DNA of 13,181 bases from Candidatus Hydrogenedentota bacterium (GCA_029554925.1 JAKPUV010001295.1:1-13181); one strand, 5' to 3'; numbered from the stretch's first letter, positions 1 to 6,731 are shown. Program-made: numbers and translations. The notes: a model not told the origin generated them from the sequence alone.

Positions 1-762
1 AGCGTCCTCATGCTCGCGGGCATCCGCGACATCCTGCTCATCTCCACGCCCCACGACCTGCCCCTCTTCGAGCGGCTCCTGGGCGACGGCTCCCAGTGGG
101 GCGTGTCCATCTCCTACGCGGCCCAGCCGAAACCCGAGGGACTCGCCCAGGCCTTCGTCATCGGCGCCGACTTCATCGGCGGCGGCCCCTCCTGCCTCGT
201 CCTCGGCGACAACATCCTCTACGGCCACGGCGTCGGCGGCGCGCTCAAGGACGCCGCCGCCCTCACCGACGGCGCGCTCATCTTCGCCTACTACGTCAGC
301 GAGCCGGAGCGCTACGGCGTCGTCGAGTTCGACGCCGCCGGCCGCGCCGTCAGCCTCGAGGAGAAGCCCGCCGCGCCCAAGAGCCCCTACGCCGTGCCCG
401 GCCTCTACTTCTACGGGCCCGGCGTGGCCGAGCGCGCCCGCGCCCTGCGCCCCGGCCCCCGCGGCGAGCTGGAGATCACCGACCTCAACCGCCTCTACCT
501 CGACGAGGGGCGGCTCCAGGTGCGCGTCCTCGGGCGCGGCGTCGCCTGGCTCGACACCGGCACCAACCGCAGCCTCATGGAGGCCGGCCAGTTCGTCCAG
601 GTCATCGAGGACCGCCAGGGCCTCAAGATCGCCTGCCTCGAGGAGATCGCCCTCGCCCGCGGATGGATCGGCCTCCCCGAACTCCGCGCCGCCTGCGACC
701 GCATGGGAAAAAGCTCCTACGCCGCCTACCTCCGAAACCTCCTCGAACGCAGCGGGCAATAG
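1..762 (+). CDS. rfbA: Glucose-1-phosphate thymidylyltransferase, 5'-truncated by window edge
   Basis: The enzyme joins glucose-1-phosphate and dTTP to give dTDP-glucose, the first step of dTDP-L-rhamnose synthesis for surface polysaccharide; it acts in the cytoplasm. The frame is open from base 1, and 253 residues are present against about 290 in the family. The missing N-terminus would carry the GG-G-TRL nucleotide-binding loop. Family blocks visible in order are LMLAGIRDIL, LLGDGSQWG, PEGLAQAF, VLGDNILYGHG, ERYGVVEFD, SLEEKP, GLYFY, GELEITDLNRLY and WLDTGT. The methionine at base 10 lies inside the conserved fold and is not the start. Codons end overwhelmingly in C or G. The last 13 codons and the stop are repeated at 5230-5276, so this 3' end is one boundary of the inserted block that follows. 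No other rhamnose-pathway gene is seen downstream. The identification rests on strong family resemblance. Confidence 0.95.
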   Translation, partial: SVLMLAGIRDILLISTPHDLPLFERLLGDGSQWGVSISYAAQPKPEGLAQAFVIGADFIGGGPSCLVLGDNILYGHGVGGALKDAAALTDGALIFAYYVSEPERYGVVEFDAAGRAVSLEEKPAAPKSPYAVPGLYFYGPGVAERARALRPGPRGELEITDLNRLYLDEGRLQVRVLGRGVAWLDTGTNRSLMEAGQFVQVIEDRQGLKIACLEEIALARGWIGLPELRAACDRMGKSSYAAYLRNLLERSGQ

Positions 763-769
763 CGCGGGC
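723..769 (+). repeat. Left copy of 47-bp direct repeat (rfbA 3' end), candidate att-like boundary
   Basis: This 47-bp segment covers the last 13 codons and the TAG stop of rfbA plus 7 bases. It matches 5230-5276 at 46 of 47 positions at a constant offset of 4507. The single difference is 756 G versus 5263 A, which changes GGG to GGA, both glycine. Matching stops at 770 on one side. On the other side it stops at 722, apart from a four-base TCCT match (715-718 with 5222-5225). Direct copies of a gene's 3' end on both sides of foreign-looking DNA are typical of site-specific integration. Confidence 0.9.
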
Positions 770-867
770 GCCATCCGGCCATGACGCCCCTGTGCGCGCG
801 CCGCGCCATGGAAAAGGGTGCCCGACTTTTTTTGGCGGGAAGGAGGAGGCCGACGCGGCGTTGAAAG

Positions 868-896
868 ATGAAATGCGGTCGCGCAACGGGTAAAAT
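868..896 (+). promoter_or_regulatory. Possible sigma-70 promoter for the restriction-modification gene
   Basis: A TAAAAT -10-like hexamer at 891-896 (5 of 6 matches) lies 17 bases after ATGAAA at 868-873 (4 of 6 matches to TTGACA). Transcription would start near 903, about 27 bases before the ATG at 930. A ribosome binding site, AGAGGGG, follows at about 916-922. The -35 is weak, so this is a candidate only. Confidence 0.3.
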
Positions 897-929
897 CAAC
901 AGCAGGATACCTGAAAGAGGGGCAGGCCC

Positions 930-3900
930 ATGACGGACAACAAGGTTCTGGAGGCGTTCAACCGGTTCGCGGAAGAGGTCAAGCAGAAGCTTTCCTCGCC
1001 CGTTTACGGGGAGCCCGAAGACCAGTTGCGCGGACCCTTTGAGCAGTTGGTAAAGGCCATGGCCGCAATGGGGGGACACCAGGCCACCGTCACCGGGGAA
1101 GTCTCTCTCGGGGCCGGGCTGGGCAGGCCGGACTACGGGATTTCCATAAACGGCGTCCTCACTGGATACGCCGAGCTGAAAGCGCCCGGCAAGGGGGCCG
1201 ACGGCCGCTTCTTCAAGGGCCACGACAAGGCCCAGTTCGAGAAGTTCAAGGCCATCCCCAACCTCCTCTACACTGACGGCAACCACTGGGTTCTTTACCG
1301 GGACGGTGAGCAGTGCGACCATGCCCGGTTTTCGTACAGTCTGGAAAAGAAGGGCCTTTTTGCGGTGGACGAGGGGGACATCTCGGCGCTGAACAGGGTC
1401 TTTCAGCAGTTTCTCTTCTGGGAACCCCGGCTTCCGGCGGGATTCAAAGAGCTGGCCGCCGCGCTTGCCCCCCTCTGCCGGTACCTGCGCGATGACGTGC
1501 TGGAGGCCGTCAAGAACCCGGGAAGCAATCTCATTCGCCTTGCCGCAGACTGGCGCAACCTGCTCTTTCCTGAATCCTCCGACGAGCGCTTCGCGGACGC
1601 CTATGCCCAGACGGTGACCTTCGCCCTCCTGCTGGCAAAGCTCGACGGGGCCGACGTGATGGACCTCGACAGGGCCGTGAACACACTCAAGACGCACCAC
1701 TCCGTGCTGTCCCGCGCCCTCCAGATTCTAACGGACAACGAGGCCATCCGCGAGATCGAGCCTGCCGTCCGCCTGCTCCAGCGCACCATCAGCGCCGTGC
1801 GCGAGCAGACCAGCACGGGCCACGAGGACCCCTGGCTCTATTTCTACGAGGACTTCCTCGCCGCCTACGACGAGAAACTGCGCAAGGACTACGGCGTCTA
1901 CTACACCCCCGTCGAGGTGGTCCGCTGCCAGGTGCGCCTGATTGACGAGCTGCTCCGCACCCGGCTCAAGAAACCCCTCGGCTTCGCCAGTGAGGGGGTT
2001 ATCACCCTCGACCCCGCCGTCGGCACCGGCACCTACCTGCTCGGCGTCATTGAGCACGCCCTGAAACAGGTGGAGGCGAAACAGGGAAAGGGGGCCGTGC
2101 CCGCCCAGGCGTCCAGCCTCGCCCGCAACCTTTACGCCTTTGAGTTCATGGTTGGCCCCTTTGCCGTCGCCGAACTGCGCCTCTCCCGCGCCCTCGCCGA
2201 CCGCAACGCCTCCCTCCCCGACAAGGGCCTGTCTGTCTATCTGACGGACACCCTGGAGTCCCCGAATGCCCAAGTAGTGGACCTGTCCCTATACTTGCGC
2301 GCTATCAGCGACCAGCACAAGCGCGCCCTGGAGGTGAAGAAGAACATCCCTGTGCTGGTCTGTCTGGGTAACCCGCCCTACGACCGGCACTCCGCCGCAA
2401 AGCCGGGGGAGAGAGGCGCATCAGGCAACTGGGTGCGACACGGGGACACGTTCGCCCTCAACAAAGTAGACAAGGGCAAAGGCGGCGGCAAAAAGGATTA
2501 TGACATTACCGAGGCGGAGGCGGCCGGCGGTGCCGACGCCATCCTTAAAGCCTTTATTGAGCCGGCCCAAAAGGCCGGACTGGGTGTGCATGTCAAGAAC
2601 CTCTACAATCTCTATGTCTACTTCTGGCGTTGGGCGCTCTGGAAGGTCTTCGAGCGCAACGGCGAATCCGGCGCGGGCGTCGTCTCTTTCATCACCGCCT
2701 CGTCCTACCTTTCCGGACCCGGCTTTGCGGGCATGCGCGAACATCTCCGGAGGGTCTGCGACGAAATCTGGATTCTCGATCTCGGGGGTGAGGGTCGCGG
2801 TGCCGACATGGATGACAATGTGTTCAACATCCAGACCCCCGTCGCCATCGGCATCGCCTTCAGGAGGGGCGCGCCTAAGATGAGCACCGCTGCCGTGGTC
2901 CAGTATGCCCGCATTTCCGGGAAGCGGGAAATCAAGCTCAAGACATTGAACGACATCCACAGCCTGAAGGACCTGACTTGGGAAACCTGCCCCGACGGGT
3001 GGCTGGACAAGTTCACGCCGATAGCCACAGGGGATTATGCCAATTGGCCGCTAATCACCGACATCTTCCCCTGGCAGCACACCGGAGCCGAGATAAAGCG
3101 CTTGTGGCCAATTGCTCCCGATGAGCACACACTAAGAAAACGCTGGGCTGGTCTGCTTTGTGCCCATGACCGAGCCACTGCTTTCGTGGAGACTCGAGAC
3201 CGCACTATCCAAGGAAGCTACCCGCAGGTGCTCGGGCGTGAAAAGCAGCCGCGCATTGCGGATGCCACTGCCAAGAGTCCGGTTCCGGTCATGTCCAAGT
3301 ATTCGTACCGAAGTCTTGATAGACAGTTTCTTCTGAGCGACGGCCGGATATGTGATTACTTGCGGCCACCGCTTTGGGAGACGCTTCACCAGCGTCAAGT
3401 TTTCTTTACATCACTGTTGACTTCCCCCATTGGGCATGGCCCTGGACTGATGGCGGCGGGCTACGTCCCGGACCGGCATCATTTTCGCGGCTCCTATGGG
3501 GGGAAGGACGTTATTCCCCTCTATCGTAATGCAGAGACGAATGACGCCAATATTGCGCCCGCACAGATGGATATCCTATCCGAGACCTTTGGCAAGAAGA
3601 CTCTTCCCGAAGACTTCTTTGCCTACTGCTACGGCATTCTGGCACACCCGGCCTTTTCGGCGCGGTTTGCGGGCGACCAAAAGCGCGACGGAGTGCGGGT
3701 TCCCATCACACGGGACTACGCGCTGTTCAAGAAGGCCACGGAGATCGGGCGTCGGCTGATCTGGCTGCACACCTATGGCGAGCGTTTTGTGCCCATGGGC
3801 AAGACACCCGGCGACCTGCCTGCGGGGGCGGCGAAGTGTGTGGAGCCGGTTCCCGACGCGCCGGAAAAATACCCCAACGAGTTCAACTACGATCCGTACC

Positions 3901-4268
3901 TGTGCGTCCTGCACGTGGGCGGGGGTCAGTTCGCTCCGGTCGCCCCCGCCGTCTGGGAGTTTGAGGTGTCGGGGCTAAAGGTGGTGCGGTCCTGGCTGGG
4001 CTACCGCATGCGCGAACGCAAGGGCAAGAAGAGTTCCCCGCTGGACGACATCTACCCCGAACGCTGGACCTCCGAGTTCACCACCGAACTGCTCAACCTC
4101 CTGTGGATACTCGAAGCCACCCTCAAGCAGTACCCCGAGCAGGAGGCCCTCTTCGCCCAGATCATCGAGGGCCCGCTCTTCACCGCCGATGATCTCCCCA
4201 AGCCCCCCGACTGGATGCGAAAACCCCCAAGCACCAAGACGGGACAGACGGAATTCGAGATGGAGTAG
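930..4268 (+). CDS. Single-chain restriction-modification enzyme: PD-ExK nuclease + N6-adenine methyltransferase + specificity region
   Basis: This is a 1112-residue protein likely to methylate adenine in its own target site and to cut unmodified foreign DNA. Residues 1-150 hold a PD-(D/E)xK-type nuclease: P67-D68, then E82-L83-K84. Residues 160-320 form a mainly helical linker. The methyltransferase follows: YTP at 325-327, motif I DPAVGTG at 361-367 (AdoMet binding), and motif IV NPPY at 481-484 (catalytic, gamma-type N6-adenine). From about 590 to the end is a large region resembling the target-recognition part of type ISP (LlaBIII-like) enzymes. Those are about 1570 residues with a RecA-like helicase between nuclease and methyltransferase. 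Here that space is only about 170 residues and no Walker A motif is seen, so the layout is closer to type IIG. The ATG at 930 has AGAGGGG 7 bases upstream. All catalytic motifs look intact. The enzyme class is sure; the subtype is inferred. Confidence 0.88.
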   Translation: MTDNKVLEAFNRFAEEVKQKLSSPVYGEPEDQLRGPFEQLVKAMAAMGGHQATVTGEVSLGAGLGRPDYGISINGVLTGYAELKAPGKGADGRFFKGHDKAQFEKFKAIPNLLYTDGNHWVLYRDGEQCDHARFSYSLEKKGLFAVDEGDISALNRVFQQFLFWEPRLPAGFKELAAALAPLCRYLRDDVLEAVKNPGSNLIRLAADWRNLLFPESSDERFADAYAQTVTFALLLAKLDGADVMDLDRAVNTLKTHHSVLSRALQILTDNEAIREIEPAVRLLQRTISAVREQTSTGHEDPWLYFYEDFLAAYDEKLRKDYGVYYTPVEVVRCQVRLIDELLRTRLKKPLGFASEGVITLDPAVGTGTYLLGVIEHALKQVEAKQGKGAVPAQASSLARNLYAFEFMVGPFAVAELRLSRALADRNASLPDKGLSVYLTDTLESPNAQVVDLSLYLRAISDQHKRALEVKKNIPVLVCLGNPPYDRHSAAKPGERGASGNWVRHGDTFALNKVDKGKGGGKKDYDITEAEAAGGADAILKAFIEPAQKAGLGVHVKNLYNLYVYFWRWALWKVFERNGESGAGVVSFITASSYLSGPGFAGMREHLRRVCDEIWILDLGGEGRGADMDDNVFNIQTPVAIGIAFRRGAPKMSTAAVVQYARISGKREIKLKTLNDIHSLKDLTWETCPDGWLDKFTPIATGDYANWPLITDIFPWQHTGAEIKRLWPIAPDEHTLRKRWAGLLCAHDRATAFVETRDRTIQGSYPQVLGREKQPRIADATAKSPVPVMSKYSYRSLDRQFLLSDGRICDYLRPPLWETLHQRQVFFTSLLTSPIGHGPGLMAAGYVPDRHHFRGSYGGKDVIPLYRNAETNDANIAPAQMDILSETFGKKTLPEDFFAYCYGILAHPAFSARFAGDQKRDGVRVPITRDYALFKKATEIGRRLIWLHTYGERFVPMGKTPGDLPAGAAKCVEPVPDAPEKYPNEFNYDPYLCVLHVGGGQFAPVAPAVWEFEVSGLKVVRSWLGYRMRERKGKKSSPLDDIYPERWTSEFTTELLNLLWILEATLKQYPEQEALFAQIIEGPLFTADDLPKPPDWMRKPPSTKTGQTEFEME

Positions 4269-4304
4269 CCAGTTCAAGGACCGGACAAACAGGGAGGACC
4301 GAGA

Positions 4305-4637
4305 ATGAGCGTGGTTGATGACGTTAAGACCGTCGTGTCGCTCGTGCAGAAGATGGACAACGCTGCCCTGTACACCCAGATACTCGAACTTCAGACAAAG
4401 GTACAAGGGCTTTACATGGAGAACATGGATCTCCGGAAAGCGTTGTCTGAAAAGGAGCAGCGTCTGAAGCTTGAAGACGATGTGTACTTTGAGCACGGCG
4501 CGTACTGGAGAAACTCAAACAACGATGGCCCCTACTGCGTGCCCTGTTGGGATGACAAGCGGAAGCTGATGCGGCTTACCCCAACGTCATTTGGGGGGGT
4601 AAGCTGTAACATCTGTCATTATATGTGCGACGAGTAG
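4305..4637 (+). CDS. Small coiled-coil / zinc-ribbon protein, likely cotranscribed with the restriction-modification gene
   Basis: This 110-residue protein has no assigned function. Residues 1-24 form a helical head (VVDDVKTVVSLVQKM). Residues 25-57 look like a coiled coil rich in L, E, K and Q. The C-terminal part reads AYWR then DGPYC, with C78-x2-C81 and C101-x2-C104 as four likely zinc ligands and an extra C108 near the end. Short proteins with this helix, coiled-coil and single zinc-ribbon plan are, from memory, widespread and mostly annotated hypothetical. The start follows the upstream stop by 36 bases and has an excellent GGGAGG at 4292-4297, 7 bases before the ATG. No terminator or promoter is seen between the genes, so an operon is likely. 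It could be an accessory or regulator of the enzyme, or an independent passenger. The zinc-ribbon call is confident; the role is unknown. Confidence 0.82.
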   Translation: MSVVDDVKTVVSLVQKMDNAALYTQILELQTKVQGLYMENMDLRKALSEKEQRLKLEDDVYFEHGAYWRNSNNDGPYCVPCWDDKRKLMRLTPTSFGGVSCNICHYMCDE

Positions 4638-4688
4638 CCAGAAAATCATTGGGTGTTTGATCTCGCTCTGTGCTCGTTACAATGGGCA

Positions 4689-4717
4689 TTGACATTTGGG
4701 GTCCGAAGTAGTATATT
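4689..4717 (+). promoter_or_regulatory. Near-consensus sigma-70 promoter upstream of the 90-aa gene
   Basis: TTGACA at 4689-4694 matches the -35 consensus perfectly. It is followed after exactly 17 bases by TATATT at 4712-4717, 5 of 6 matches to the -10. The surrounding stretch is the most AT-rich in the window (about 37% GC over 4681-4740). The predicted start near 4724 leaves a leader of about 183 bases before the ATG at 4907. This is the best promoter by sequence in the window, and it gives the third island gene transcription independent of the restriction-modification gene. Confidence 0.7.
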
Positions 4718-4821
4718 GATATTAAGAATGACATGGCATTGATTCTGGTATTGGGAGGGCATCTGACGTCTCTTCTGAGCACCAGCGAACTGATGGCAGC
4801 CTGCGGGCGCCAAGATTCATG

Positions 4822-4863
4822 CTTGATCGTTCCTTGAGGCATGCCGAGGCTTTCTCGATCGAG
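4822..4863 (+). promoter_or_regulatory. Stem-loop in the leader of the 90-aa gene
   Basis: CTTGATCG at 4822-4829 pairs with CGATCGAG at 4856-4863 over 8 bp, with one T-G wobble. Inside it, CCT at 4832-4834 can pair with AGG at 4847-4849, and GG/CC pairs close a small apical loop around 4838-4845. No run of T follows, so it does not look like an intrinsic terminator. It lies in a 5' leader between a good promoter and a good ribosome binding site. A role in mRNA stability or control is possible but unproven. No known riboswitch was recognised. Confidence 0.4.
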
Positions 4864-4868
4864 TCCCC

Positions 4869-4882
4869 AGTTGCGCGCAACT
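4869..4882. promoter_or_regulatory. 14-bp perfect palindrome, candidate operator
   Basis: AGTTGCGCGCAACT is a perfect 14-bp palindrome, 24 bases before the ATG at 4907 and just ahead of the AAGGAGA ribosome binding site. A dyad in this position would suit a dimeric repressor, but it lies about 145 bases downstream of the predicted transcription start. It could instead act on RNA or be chance. No second copy was seen in the window. Confidence 0.3.
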
Positions 4883-4906
4883 TTAGACTTAACAAGGAGA
4901 TCCGAG

Positions 4907-5179
4907 ATGTGCAGCCACGATGTGAACGCCCAATTTGAAGAGTGCAAGAGAGAGTTGCAGGAGGCTGCTGAAGCGGCCAACAAAGCGCTGGATGAGTACT
5001 TCGACATCCACGACAAGCTTAAGAACCCATTTAGTGTGCCCGGAGCGCACACCCCTGAGGCTGTGCACAAACTCCGTGAACAGGAAAAGGATGCGCTAAA
5101 AGACTACTTGAACGCTAGGGACGCTTGGACTTCCAAATGGGATGAGTGCGCCAAAATCCAGAGTCAACTTGGCCAATGA
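4907..5179 (+). CDS. Small helical hypothetical protein (90 aa)
   Basis: I do not recognise this gene. The 90 residues are rich in A, E, K, D and Q and look almost wholly alpha-helical. One helix spans about residues 6-40 (EECKRELQEAAEAANKALDE). A short break at 41-50 (PFSVPGAHTP) is followed by a second helix at 51-89 containing AWTSKWDECAKI, so a helical hairpin or dimer is plausible. There is no signal peptide, membrane segment or zinc-binding cluster; C2, C13 and C81 are scattered. The frame is open from an ATG at 4841. The ATG at 4907 is preferred because AAGGAGA ends 6 bases before it, and the 22 extra codons would translate the structured leader. The gene is monocistronic from the promoter at 4689-4717 and is the last gene of the island, ending 50 bases before the right repeat. 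Confidence 0.7.
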   Translation: MCSHDVNAQFEECKRELQEAAEAANKALDEYFDIHDKLKNPFSVPGAHTPEAVHKLREQEKDALKDYLNARDAWTSKWDECAKIQSQLGQ

Positions 5180-5229
5180 CACCCGTTGTCAACGCCGGTT
5201 AGTGACTTGCAGTTCTCCGATTCCTTTTT

Positions 5230-5276
5230 CGCCTACCTCCGAAACCTCCTCGAACGCAGCGGACAATAGCGCGGGC
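5230..5276 (+). repeat. Right copy of 47-bp direct repeat (orphan rfbA 3' end)
   Basis: This matches 723-769 at 46 of 47 positions. It keeps the rfbA reading frame for the last 13 codons and the TAG stop, yet no rfbA body precedes it; upstream is the unrelated TTCCTTTTT. It is therefore an orphan gene end, as left at the far side of an integrated element. The convergent gene's stop codon lies only 17 bases further on, at 5294. Confidence 0.9.
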
Positions 5277-5293
5277 AGGGGGCTTCGCGCCGT

Positions 5294-6709
5294 CTATTCG
5301 CTCTTCTTCTGCCCCGGTTCGATCACGGTTTTTCGGATCTTCATTTTCCAGGGAAGGCCCAGATCGGGAGTGACCGTGACCCCGCGCTCCGGAAGCGGCC
5401 CTTCCCAGCTGAAGTCCGGGGGGATGGCATCCACACTGTGCCGGGCATTCCGCTTGATCCGGGCCAGCAGTCTTCCCGAACGCGAGCGCAGGACGAGTTC
5501 CCCGGAGGGGGTTGCCCCAAGCATCAGGCCCTCTTCGGTGGAATAGGCGTAGTTCTCCCCCGCGGCCCCCCGGATGTCCGCCGACAGGTGGTATCCCTTC
5601 CTGAACATCTCCCATTCGACCCCGGCGGTGAAGGGCGGCCCGAACGGGGCGGCGGTCTTCTTCCCCTCCTTGACCGTGAAATGCACGGGATCGCGGACGC
5701 GGCCGCCCGACAGGGTGTACATCCGTCCATCGTCGCCGAGTTGTCTGTACGTGACATGCGCCAGTTCGTATCGTCCGGCGGGGAGCGCCACTTTTTCGGT
5801 GCTTCTGATCCTCAGGCTGCATCCCTCGCCGCTCAGGTACAGGCAGTCGGGTGCCGGATTCATCACCAGCCAGCCTTTCGGAAGGGGGGACGGGGACAGG
5901 GTGAGTTCAGAACCGTCCGCCGCCACGGCCAGATCATACAGTTCCTCCCCGAAGCCCCGGAACCCGTTCAGCGGCTCGACGAGCCTGCTCTCGTGCTCTG
6001 CTCCGTCCCCCTCCTCCCGGAAGACCGCCCCGTCACCGGACCCGTACGTTCTTGCGAAGTCGTTGTAGCGGCCGTTCACGTTCAGGTCCAGCAGGGTCAC
6101 CTCATAGGCCTTGCGCCCCACCGTGCACCGTCCCCGCCGGCAGCGGGTCGAATGCAGTGCGGCAGAGGGTTCGGCCTCTTCCTTTCCCGGCCCGCCGGCC
6201 TCCGCGCGCCGGTACTCTCTCAAGGACAGTTCAAAAACGGGCGCCGCTTCGGCCTCCGGGGGGCTGAGGACCGGCATCTCCACCCGAAACACCGTGGAAA
6301 CGGGTGTGAACAGGCCCCCCGGGTGGATGTCCACCGGTTTTCCGACCTCCGCCCTTGCGGAAATGAGTTCCTGAGGGGTCAGGGCCTTGTCCCCATTCCA
6401 GTCCACCCAAAGCCGCTCGTACCAGCCGGTTTCCGGATGGCGGTCTATGGCGAAGGCGATGTCCTGCCCCCCCTTGCCAAGGGGCACGACACCCTGCCGC
6501 AAACCGGGACCGGCGTCGGCGGGCCGCGCCGCTCCAACGGGCGACGCCTTCTTCAGGGGAAGGGTGATCATCCCGTAAGATTTTCCGACCCTGTCCTCGG
6601 CCTTGTCGGGGAGATCCACCGGGTCCAGGACGACGGTCAGGGATTCAGCCAGTCCGCCCCCGCAGGCGCAGCACACGAGAACCACCGCGAGCACAGGAAC
6701 CTTCCGCAT
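5294..6709 (-). CDS. Exported hypothetical protein with EF-hand-like calcium loop
   Basis: This 471-residue protein is not assigned to a named family. The N-terminus (MRKVPVLAVVLVCCACGGGL) is a positively charged start plus hydrophobic core, so it is exported. Cysteines at 13, 14 and 16 leave open a lipoprotein, but none sits in a strict lipobox. Residues 103-114 form a textbook EF-hand loop, D-x-N-x-D-x-A-x-T-x-x-E. A second, incomplete loop (D208, N210, N212, N216, lacking the final acid) lies in LLDLNVNGRYNDF. The rest looks beta-rich. The start is the ATG at 6709, because AGGAGG at 6724-6719 lies 9 bases upstream and the signal peptide follows at once; an in-frame ATG at 6823 would add 38 residues with no signal character. 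It converges on rfbA and the island. Export and calcium binding are inferred from motifs. Confidence 0.75.
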   Translation of the reverse strand: MRKVPVLAVVLVCCACGGGLAESLTVVLDPVDLPDKAEDRVGKSYGMITLPLKKASPVGAARPADAGPGLRQGVVPLGKGGQDIAFAIDRHPETGWYERLWVDWNGDKALTPQELISARAEVGKPVDIHPGGLFTPVSTVFRVEMPVLSPPEAEAAPVFELSLREYRRAEAGGPGKEEAEPSAALHSTRCRRGRCTVGRKAYEVTLLDLNVNGRYNDFARTYGSGDGAVFREEGDGAEHESRLVEPLNGFRGFGEELYDLAVAADGSELTLSPSPLPKGWLVMNPAPDCLYLSGEGCSLRIRSTEKVALPAGRYELAHVTYRQLGDDGRMYTLSGGRVRDPVHFTVKEGKKTAAPFGPPFTAGVEWEMFRKGYHLSADIRGAAGENYAYSTEEGLMLGATPSGELVLRSRSGRLLARIKRNARHSVDAIPPDFSWEGPLPERGVTVTPDLGLPWKMKIRKTVIEPGQKKSE

Positions 6710-6731
6710 GGCGCAGGCCCTCCTGCCTGTA

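Larger units (their letters stand above)
723..5276. mobile_element. Putative genomic island inserted at the 3' end of rfbA (defence cargo)
   Basis: The block is bounded by the 47-bp direct repeats at 723-769 and 5230-5276. It contains a restriction-modification enzyme and two small genes, all on the + strand. Its base composition differs from the surroundings: a hand count gives about 75% GC in rfbA (181-240) but about 37% at 4681-4740 inside the block. Removing one repeat and the block would place the rfbA stop about 30 bp from the convergent stop at 5294, a normal tail-to-tail arrangement. No integrase, transposase or terminal inverted repeat was found inside. It may therefore be a non-autonomous cargo moved in trans, a remnant, or a product of homologous recombination. 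The boundaries are observed; mobility is inferred. Confidence 0.65.

Noticed and set aside
803..833. GCGCC/GGTGC stem followed by a run of seven T after rfbA, as an rfbA terminator
   Set aside because: The stem is only 5 bp with a wobble and ends 5 bases before the T-run; too weak to call.
96..893. Long arginine-rich open frame overlapping rfbA in another frame
   Set aside because: A shadow of the extreme GC-biased rfbA codons; composition R/P/G-rich with no start signal.
4733..4837. 34-codon open frame in the leader of the 90-aa gene, as a leader peptide
   Set aside because: No ribosome binding site, no run of regulatory codons, and it overlaps the stem-loop; likely chance.
4841..4906. Upstream in-frame ATG giving a 112-aa version of the last island gene
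   Set aside because: No ribosome binding site before 4841, and the extra codons translate the stem-loop and palindrome; the ATG at 4907 has AAGGAGA.
5178..5192. TGACA-CCCGT-TGTCA hairpin after the 90-aa gene, as a terminator or recombination site
   Set aside because: Only 5 bp with no T-tract directly after; not distinguishable from chance.
770..5229. CRISPR array, toxin-antitoxin pair, or DISARM/BREX set in the island
   Set aside because: No regular repeat-spacer pattern and no partner genes (helicase, phosphatase, ATPase) of those systems; only the single-chain enzyme and two small genes are present.
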